DNA of 64,000 nt from contig NSGV01000002.1 of assembly GCA_002300355.1 (NCBI GenBank), positions 744,001-808,000 on the forward strand. Reading direction: 5' to 3'. Below, piece after piece: positions 58,159-64,000 of the stretch. Position numbers and translations under genes: made by a program. Position 1 is the stretch's first letter; the number at the start of each line of letters is the position of its first letter. The notes under the pieces were generated by a model. The model did not search any database, was not told the origin of the DNA, and worked only from the letters and a program-made list of their open reading frames with translations. The DNA comes from Streptomyces sp. TLI_235 (GTDB taxonomy: Bacteria; Actinomycetota; Actinomycetes; Streptomycetales; Streptomycetaceae).

Positions 58159-59171
58159 AGACCGTCAGCCTCACCGGCGTCTCCGGGCACCTGCCCGGGG
58201 AGCCGGTGCCCGCCTCGTTCTACACCGACCACCCGGGGGCGGAGGACCGGCTCAGGGACAGCCCGATGTTCCGGGTTCCGGCGCTGCGGCACCATGTCAC
58301 CGGGGAGAGCAACGTGGACCTGGTGGAGCGGGCCGTCCAGCCGCTGATCGAGCGGCACGGCCGGGCCGAGATCCGCGCGGTGGACGTGCTCCTGGTACAC
58401 AGCCAGCTGCCGGACAGTCCGATCGTCGGGGCCGGCACCGAGGTCGCACGCCGGCTCGGCCTGAACCCGGAGTGGCTGATCGACGTGGCCAACGCGGGCT
58501 GCGCGTCCTTCGTGCACATGCTGCAACTGGCCCGGCAGATCCTTCGCACCACCGAGGCGAGGACGGCGCTGATCTGCAACGCGCAGACCGCCGCCGGGCA
58601 GCTCTTCACCCAGTCCGAGGTACGACGGCTCGCCCAGGCCGCGATCCCCGGGGACGGCTGCGGAGTCGGCTACGTCACCACCTCGGCGGCCTCACCGGTG
58701 CTGGCAGTGGCCGGCCGTCACATCGGCGCCCACGGCGGAGACATGACCGTCGTCCTGGAGGACGGCCGGCGTTACTGGGAACCGGGGCGGTCCCAGCTGC
58801 GGATCGGCTTCACCGAGGAGAGCGTCGGTACCGTCCTCGAACGCGGCAACCGGCTGGTGCCCGACATGGTGGCCGAGGTCTGTGCGCGGATCGGAGTCCC
58901 CACGGCGGAGATCGACGTGCTGGTCACCAACCAGCCCAACCGCACCTTCCTGGGGAACTGGCGGCGGTCGCTGGGGCTTCCGCCCGAACGGCATCCCGAC
59001 ACCTTCGACCGGTGCGGCAACCTCTTCGGCGCCGCGGTGCCCGTCACCCTGGACCTGGCGCTGCGGTCCGGTCGGGTCAAGGGCGGCGACCTGGTGGTGC
59101 TGGCCGGCTTCGCGCACGCGGGCGACTACGCGGGTGCGGCGGCCATCCGCTGGGGCGGCGCGAGCAGCTGA
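58155..59171 (+). CDS. KASIII-like (FabH-type) acyl condensing or transfer enzyme with altered active site
   Basis: 338 aa from GTG/ATG overlap at 58155 (MKTVSLTGVSGHLPGEPVPA). Thiolase fold: nucleophile Cys116 in DVANAGCASFVHMLQ; IPGDGCGVGYVTTS; C-terminal DTFDRCGNLFGAAVPVTLDL with Asn289. The usual His of the PHQAN motif is replaced: the segment reads VLVTNQPNRTF, giving Asn259 at the His position. Changes in the KASIII triad are known from enzymes that make esters or use unusual acyl acceptors. Last gene of the four-gene unit. Confidence 0.88.
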   Translation: MKTVSLTGVSGHLPGEPVPASFYTDHPGAEDRLRDSPMFRVPALRHHVTGESNVDLVERAVQPLIERHGRAEIRAVDVLLVHSQLPDSPIVGAGTEVARRLGLNPEWLIDVANAGCASFVHMLQLARQILRTTEARTALICNAQTAAGQLFTQSEVRRLAQAAIPGDGCGVGYVTTSAASPVLAVAGRHIGAHGGDMTVVLEDGRRYWEPGRSQLRIGFTEESVGTVLERGNRLVPDMVAEVCARIGVPTAEIDVLVTNQPNRTFLGNWRRSLGLPPERHPDTFDRCGNLFGAAVPVTLDLALRSGRVKGGDLVVLAGFAHAGDYAGAAAIRWGGASS

Positions 59172-59215
59172 CGGCAGCTCCGTGACCGGACGGGCGCGCG
59201 AGGGCGGTGTGCCGT

Positions 59216-60349
59216 CTACAGCAGCCCGTGCAGACGGTGCTCGGACCCGTCGGTACGCCGGATGGCGACGACGGCCGCGTCGTCGCCGAGCCGCCCACCG
59301 GCGTGAGCCAGCAGGTCGCGGCGGATGTGGTTGACCAGCGCCTCCGGCGCGCTACCGGTCCAACGGGCGACCCGGTCCGCGAACGGGTAGAACGCACCGG
59401 AACGGTCGCGGGCTTCGATCACGCCATCGGTGTGGAGCAGGAGCGTGTCCCCGATCTCGAAGGGGAACGTGTCGTCCGGGTAGTCGGCGGCCGCCAGGAC
59501 GCCGAGGCCCAGGGGTGGCGCGGTACCGGCGCCGTCGAGTCCGATCACGCGGTCGTGGTGCAGCAGCAGTGGTGGCGGGTGTCCGCAGTTGGTCATGCGG
59601 GCCACCGGGGCGTCGTCGGGGATGTCCAGGAGCAGGGCGGTGACGAAGTGCTCGGCGGTCTCCCTGTCGGTCTGGGCGAAGTCGTGCAGGTACCGGCTGA
59701 CGTTGTGGTCCAGCGTCCAGGCGAGGTCGGGCAGGGTGGCGTGCTGGGCGGCGACGAGCCGGAAGGCGCTGAGCAACGGGGCTGACTCCCCGACGGCGGC
59801 CAGGCCCTTCCCCCGGACGTCCCCGACGATCATCCGTGCCCCGCCGTCCGTGCGGGTCGCCGTGTAGAGGTCACCGCCGATCTGCGCCTCGTGCTCGGCG
59901 GCCAGGTACACGGTCGCGATCTGCAGCGGGCCGATCCGCTCGGGAATCGGGCGCAGCAGAGCGCGCTGGGCCGCCTCGGCCACCGACTGGGCGCGGGCGA
60001 GCTGCCGTTCGCGGCGCTCCCGGACCACCGCGAAGACCACGATCATCATGGACAGCGCGGCGAGTGCGGCAAGCTGCGCCGGGTGGTTGCCGGTGGTCAG
60101 GCCACCGCGCAGGACGGCGATGAGGACACCGGCGGCGACGGTGAGCGCCGCGACGGCGGCGGTCACCCGTGGCCCGGCGAAGGACGGGGTCAGTGCGGGA
60201 GCGATCACGAGCAGCGGGCCCAGACGGATCGAGTCGGGCGACCGGATGATCACCACGAGGAGCACCACGAGGAGACCGATGGGCACCAGCACCAGCGCCG
60301 GGACGCGACCCCACGGCCTCTCGCCGGCCGAGCGCCGTTCGACGTCCAT
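59216..60349 (-). CDS. Membrane PP2C/SpoIIE-type serine phosphatase
   Basis: 377 aa from ATG at 60349 (MDVERRSAGERPWGRVPALV). Three N-terminal membrane segments (LVLVPIGLLVVLLVVII, LGPLLVIAPALTPSFAG, VTAAVAALTVAAGVLIAVL, and AALAALSMMIVVFAVV) are followed by a short coil (RRERQLARAQSVAEAAQRAL) and the SpoIIE/PP2C domain: HEAQIGGDLYTATRTDGGAR, MIVGDVRGKGLAAV, MTNCGHPPPLLL, LLLHTDGVIEARDRSG, LGDDAAVVAIRR, with all metal-binding Asp. The protein probably controls an anti-anti-sigma factor. Convergent with the biosynthetic unit. Confidence 0.92.
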   Translation of the reverse strand: MDVERRSAGERPWGRVPALVLVPIGLLVVLLVVIIRSPDSIRLGPLLVIAPALTPSFAGPRVTAAVAALTVAAGVLIAVLRGGLTTGNHPAQLAALAALSMMIVVFAVVRERRERQLARAQSVAEAAQRALLRPIPERIGPLQIATVYLAAEHEAQIGGDLYTATRTDGGARMIVGDVRGKGLAAVGESAPLLSAFRLVAAQHATLPDLAWTLDHNVSRYLHDFAQTDRETAEHFVTALLLDIPDDAPVARMTNCGHPPPLLLHHDRVIGLDGAGTAPPLGLGVLAAADYPDDTFPFEIGDTLLLHTDGVIEARDRSGAFYPFADRVARWTGSAPEALVNHIRRDLLAHAGGRLGDDAAVVAIRRTDGSEHRLHGLL

Positions 60350-60590
60350 GCCCTCAAGAATGCGCCGCGCCCCGGGCCCGGTGCATCCGGCACGTGCGGG
60401 GTTCGCGGCAGGCCGCCCGTACGGCGCACCCCCGGCGGGCTTCCGATCGGCGGGGCTTCCGCCGACCGGCGGCCTACTTCCCGAGCCGCTCGGACACCCG
60501 CCGGATCGCAGGGGAAGGAAACGACCCGAACGCTTGTGACCGTGCGATGGGATCGCGCACTGCGACCACCGAGTGGCGGAACAACAAAAA

Positions 60591-60620
60591 GGCCGCCTCC
60601 GCATCTCTGCGAAAACGGCC
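60591..60620 (-). terminator. Intrinsic terminator of module copy 2
   Basis: On the reverse strand GGCCGTTTTCGCA pairs with TGCGGAGGCGGCC (with G-U pairs), followed by TTTTTGTTGTT, a clear U-tract. Confidence 0.85.
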
Positions 60621-60690
60621 CACGCCCTGAATTAACACTGATCTGAACAACAGGATTTGCACCTGCGCCCCCGCCACCTCGGCGGTCCCG

Positions 60691-60771
60691 TCATCTCCCG
60701 GCCGGAGGGCTGGGCTGGGATTTCGCGATCACGAGTCGCAGAATCAGGGCTCCTGCTCCACTGATCTGCAT
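60691..60771 (-). CDS. 26-residue peptide ORF, copy 2
   Basis: ATG at 60771 after GAGGAGGTGGAT. It encodes MQISGAGALILRLVIAKSQ then PSPPAGR, stop TGA at 60691. The first 19 residues differ from copy 1 at only two positions, the last seven diverge. Both copies keep the reading frame, the ribosome site and the terminator. Confidence 0.5.
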   Translation of the reverse strand: MQISGAGALILRLVIAKSQPSPPAGR

Positions 60772-60976
60772 ATCCACCTCCTCGTGATCGTCCTACCGGT
60801 AAGTTCTCCGGCACCTTCCAGGTTACTCCGGAAAAACGCGTAACCGGGCCCCTCAGGTGCACGAATACCGCCAGGTACACGAAATACCGTCGCGTGGTTT
60901 CACTCACCGGGGCCGCGAAGCGCGACCCCGGAGGGCGGGCGGCTGCACGCCCGGGCCCTGAGCCGCCGACGCCGCC

Positions 60977-63900
60977 TCACCTGACCCCGAGCCGGCGATC
61001 CGGGGCGAGGATCAGGGCCTCCGCCTGGTCGGACGGGAGCGGCCGGAAGAACAGGAAGCCCTGGCCGAGCGGGCAGCCCATGGAGATCAGCAGCTCCCGC
61101 TGGGTCGTGTTCTCCACGCCTTCGGCGATCACCTTGACACCAAGGGTGTCCGCCAGATGGGCGATTCCCTCCACCAGGGCGTACTGCTGCGGGGAGCGCC
61201 CGAGCTTGTCGATGAACGACTTGTCGATCTTGAGTATCGATATCGGGAACTCGCGCAGATAGCTCAACGAGGAGTAGCCGGTTCCGAAGTCGTCGATCGC
61301 GATGCGGATACCGAGGTCGGTCAGATCGCGCATCACGGTCCGGATGCGGTCGTCGTGCCTCATCAGGACGGTCTCCGTCAGTTCGAGGATCAGGCTGGAC
61401 GGCTCGATGCCGGACAGCTCCAGCGTGTGGTGCACCGCGTCGAGGAAGCCGTCGTCCCGGAACTGCCGAGGTGAGACGTTGACGCTCACGTACGGCGCGC
61501 TGGACTGTGCGTCGGAACGCCCCGGCCGCTGCCGCCAGCGGACCGCCTCGGCCGCCGCCTGGCCGAGCACCCAGGCACCCAGGGGGACGATCTGGCCGCT
61601 CTCCTCCGCCAGGGTGATGAACTGTTCCGGGAGCACCATGCCCCGCGACGAGTGCGGCCAGCGGACCAGCGCCTCGAACCCGGCGATCTCCCCGGTGGCG
61701 AGTACCACGATGGGCTGGTACAGGACCAGGAACGACGTTTCGACCGGCGAACTGTCGAGGCTCTCCTGGAGCTGGTGCCGCTCGGCCATACCGCTCTGGA
61801 GGACGGGCTGGTACCCGCGCCACTGGCGCTTGCCGGCCGTCTTCGCGGCGTACAGGGCCAGGTCGGCATGGGTCAGGAGTTCGACCGAGTCGATGCTGTC
61901 CTCGGTGGTGGCGATGCCCACGCTCGCGTAGACGCTCACCGGACCGACGCTGAGGCGGAACGGTTCCGCGAACACACTGATCACGTGATCGGCGAAGGTC
62001 TCGACGTCCCCGGGCGTCACCGAGTCCTGCACCAGCAGGGCGAACTCGTCGCCGCCGATGCGGGCCGCGGTGTCGGACGCCCGGACGGTCGACGACAGCC
62101 GCAGCGCGACGGCGACCAGTAGCTCGTCGCCCACGCTGTGCCCCTGCATGTCGTTCACGACCTTGAAGTCGTCGATGTCGACGAAGAGCACGCCGACCAC
62201 GGTGCCTTCGCGCTGGCTCTGGGTCAGCGCATGGGAGACCCGGTCCTGGAACAGCACGCGGTTCGCGAGGCCGGTGAGCGAGTCGTGGAAAGCCTGGCGG
62301 GTGAGTTCACGTTCGAGCGAACGCTGCTCGGTGACGTCCCGGAGGGTGAGCACCAGGCCACCGACCGTCGCCTCGGTCCGCAGGTCACTGCATCTGACCT
62401 CGACCTCAATGACCGCGTGGTCGACGCGCGTCATCCTCCAGTGGTCACGCCTGCCCTGGCAGTCGCGGATCCGCATCTGCGCAAGGGTGTGGACCACCGA
62501 GCCGCTGTCCTGCGCAGCGATCAGGTCCGTCAGCCGGACGCCTTCCAACGAGGGATGGCCGAGAACCTGGTCGGCCGACGGGCTGGCGTACCGGATCCTG
62601 TCGTCGTCGTCGAGGATCAGGATGACGTCGGATGCGTTCTGCACCAGGGTCCGGAAGTAGGCCTCGCTCTTGCGCCGGTCGACCTCCTCGCTGAGGGCGA
62701 TCCGTTCGATCGCGAGGGCGGTCTGGGCCGTCAGCGTGACCAGCGCTTCCTGCAGGACGATGAGATGATGCTCGTCCGCGGCCACGATCAGCGCCCCGGT
62801 GCTGGGGGCCGCGGAGCCGTCCGGCTCGGTCTGGTCCTCCGGCCGGTCCGGCAGGGCCAGCGGGCAGACCACGGCGCTGGGTGCCCCGCCGAGTTCCGCG
62901 GCGAGGTCGTGCTGCAGTTCGGCGCGGCTCACCAGACGGGCCTCGACGCTCCGCGTCAGCTCCTGCACCGCCCGGGCGGTCTCCGGGGACGCCGCGCGGC
63001 GCGCACCGTCGTCGACACGGATCAGCCATAAGACGGCGCCCTCCCTGATGGCGAGCAGCGCGCTGTGGCTCCGGTCGTCCGGCAGCAGCGAGGCGAGGAC
63101 GGTCCGGACCGCGGCGGCCGTGTCCCGGATGTCGGTCGCTGACCCCAGCGAGGCCACGGCGATGCGCAGGACACGCTCCCGGCCGACGCCTTGCCGATGG
63201 GTCGCCGCGACGCCCGCCAGCCGGTAGAGCACCAGCGCGAAGAGGATGGCCGAGAAGGCTCCGATGACGCCGACGTTCGTGGTCACTCCACGTGCATCCT
63301 GCAGGAGGAGCATGGCCGGCGCGATCAGTGAGGCGAGCGTGAGCAGGCCCAGGCGGCCGCGCGCGGTGTCGGCACGCCACCGGACGGGCTGGGTCAGCGT
63401 GACCATGGAGGGGTGGATGGCGGCGGCGCCCCAGGCTCCGTAGAACACCGCCCAGCCCAGCTCCACCGCCGTCCCGGTGTGCCAGGTCCCGTGCAGGAGG
63501 ATGAGGGCGTACAGGACGTCGGAGGTGAGCAGACCGACCGTCCCCAGGGCGAGCAGCACCAGCGCCGGGCTCTTGCCGCCGCGGGGGGCGAGCAGGCGCA
63601 GCAGCATCGCCAGCACGAGGATGTCCCCGAGCGGGTAGGCGACGGAGATCGCCTTCTGCAGCCAGGTGAGGCCGGCAACATGGGTGGAGGGGACGATCAG
63701 GTAGATCCAGGACAGCAGGGCCAGGCCGGCCGTCAGGATCAGCGCGTCGATGAAACTGGCCCGGTCACGCCCGGCCGAACGCCAGCGGACGAATCCCAGG
63801 AGCCCCACCGCGTACAGCCCGTACGTCGCGAGGTAGAAGACGTCGGCGGCTGACGGGAACGGGTTCTCCTCGTGCAGGAACTGGATGAAGACGATCTGGG

Positions 63901-64000
63901 TCGCCTCGCCCGCCGCGAAGCTGAGGTTCGCGGCGGCGAGCACCAGCCACGGCAACCGATGGGACGGACGGTTGACGAAGACGCCCACCAGCATGCCGAT
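60977..64000 (-). CDS. Membrane PAS-GGDEF-EAL cyclic-di-GMP enzyme (5' end outside window)
   Basis: At least 1005 aa; the frame is open to the window edge, so the N-terminus is probably missing. About eight N-terminal membrane segments (LALLSWIYLIVP, LGDILVLAMLLRLLA, VLLALGTVGLLTSDVLYAL) are followed by a GAF-like region, a PAS domain (~445-555), GGDEF and EAL. GGDEF is intact (ARIGGDEFALL), with an RASD inhibitory I-site five residues upstream. The EAL domain has GFEALVRWPH, SVNVSPRQF, LELTETVLM, IAIDDFGTGYSSLSYL, LKIDKSFI and IAEGVENTTQ, the full catalytic set. Synthesis and hydrolysis of c-di-GMP are both plausible, as in the streptomycete Rmd-type proteins (inference). Confidence 0.92.
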   Translation of the reverse strand: MGMLVGVFVNRPSHRLPWLVLAAANLSFAAGEATQIVFIQFLHEENPFPSAADVFYLATYGLYAVGLLGFVRWRSAGRDRASFIDALILTAGLALLSWIYLIVPSTHVAGLTWLQKAISVAYPLGDILVLAMLLRLLAPRGGKSPALVLLALGTVGLLTSDVLYALILLHGTWHTGTAVELGWAVFYGAWGAAAIHPSMVTLTQPVRWRADTARGRLGLLTLASLIAPAMLLLQDARGVTTNVGVIGAFSAILFALVLYRLAGVAATHRQGVGRERVLRIAVASLGSATDIRDTAAAVRTVLASLLPDDRSHSALLAIREGAVLWLIRVDDGARRAASPETARAVQELTRSVEARLVSRAELQHDLAAELGGAPSAVVCPLALPDRPEDQTEPDGSAAPSTGALIVAADEHHLIVLQEALVTLTAQTALAIERIALSEEVDRRKSEAYFRTLVQNASDVILILDDDDRIRYASPSADQVLGHPSLEGVRLTDLIAAQDSGSVVHTLAQMRIRDCQGRRDHWRMTRVDHAVIEVEVRCSDLRTEATVGGLVLTLRDVTEQRSLERELTRQAFHDSLTGLANRVLFQDRVSHALTQSQREGTVVGVLFVDIDDFKVVNDMQGHSVGDELLVAVALRLSSTVRASDTAARIGGDEFALLVQDSVTPGDVETFADHVISVFAEPFRLSVGPVSVYASVGIATTEDSIDSVELLTHADLALYAAKTAGKRQWRGYQPVLQSGMAERHQLQESLDSSPVETSFLVLYQPIVVLATGEIAGFEALVRWPHSSRGMVLPEQFITLAEESGQIVPLGAWVLGQAAAEAVRWRQRPGRSDAQSSAPYVSVNVSPRQFRDDGFLDAVHHTLELSGIEPSSLILELTETVLMRHDDRIRTVMRDLTDLGIRIAIDDFGTGYSSLSYLREFPISILKIDKSFIDKLGRSPQQYALVEGIAHLADTLGVKVIAEGVENTTQRELLISMGCPLGQGFLFFRPLPSDQAEALILAPDRRLGVR

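Larger units (their letters stand above)
60478..60902 (-). repeat. ~425-bp module, copy 2 (small ORF plus terminator)
   Basis: Closely similar to 39047-39451 in the same orientation, including leader, ribosome site, 26-codon ORF and terminator. A 17-bp extra stretch lies near its right end. Confidence 0.85.

Noticed and set aside
1..64000. CRISPR array, rRNA or tRNA genes, plasmid or phage replication origin
   Set aside because: No regularly spaced short repeats, no conserved rRNA or tRNA sequence, and no replication or integrase genes other than IS transposases were seen on reading both strands.

Overview
The window is GC-rich DNA from a streptomycete-type actinomycete (Streptomyces or a close relative such as Kitasatospora). 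This is inferred from strong GC3 bias, GTG starts, and characteristic families: a type VII secretion (T7SS) EccB protein, several SpoIIE/PP2C phosphatases, DUF5994, tandem universal stress proteins, and a GGDEF-EAL protein with an N-terminal membrane domain. It reads as an accessory chromosomal region. Intact housekeeping-type genes alternate with insertion sequences, gene remnants and truncated genes. No tRNA, rRNA or CRISPR array was seen.

Layout. 0-7 kb: edge of a T7SS locus with a WXG100-like substrate, eccB, a large secretion-linked protein with a possible ADP-ribosyltransferase-like C-terminus, and two uncharacterised proteins. 7-12 kb: an ArsR/MFS metal-efflux pair, a DUF305 remnant, a methyltransferase divergent from a TetR regulator over twin operators, and a SnoaL-like protein. 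12.2-17.5 kb: an IS nest of three IS630-family elements joined end to end through single TA dinucleotides. The outer two are identical and inverted. The middle one is interrupted by an IS110-family element whose upstream non-coding region can be read as a complete bridge RNA, with guides matching both the actual insertion site and the element's own ends. 17.6-25.2 kb: GH15 glycoside hydrolase, PAS-GAF-SpoIIE-ATPase regulator, two small membrane proteins, a coupled zinc-ribbon/coiled-coil pair, and a thioredoxin-fold protein.

25.6-37.4 kb: a frameshifted class II cholesterol oxidase, then an SDR/AraC divergent pair between two inverted IS701 copies, followed by IS4, ISAs1 and IS3 elements. ISAs1 splits an AlkB-like 2OG-Fe(II) oxygenase that overlaps a second, different 2OG-Fe(II) oxygenase gene. 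38-47 kb: universal stress proteins, DUF5994, truncated YihY and alpha/beta-hydrolase genes, an epimerase and an MFS transporter. 47.9-52.2 kb: a coupled ECF sigma / zf-HC2 anti-sigma / ABC transporter operon. 52.5-54.6 kb: a SnoaL-like gene behind paired operators and a multiply frameshifted hydrolase. 54.7-59.2 kb: a tight four-gene unit (GlxA/AraC regulator, TPP enzyme, SRPBCC-like protein, KASIII-like synthase) that looks like a small biosynthetic operon. 59.2-64 kb: a PP2C phosphatase and a large c-di-GMP protein that runs off the window.

Scattered over the window are four decayed copies of the 3' end of a GH1 beta-glucosidase gene, and two copies of a ~400-bp module holding a 26-codon ORF and an intrinsic terminator. 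The strongest candidate for a special system is the IS110 element with its predicted bridge RNA, which appears programmed to insert at a catalytic-Asp codon of IS630 transposases.
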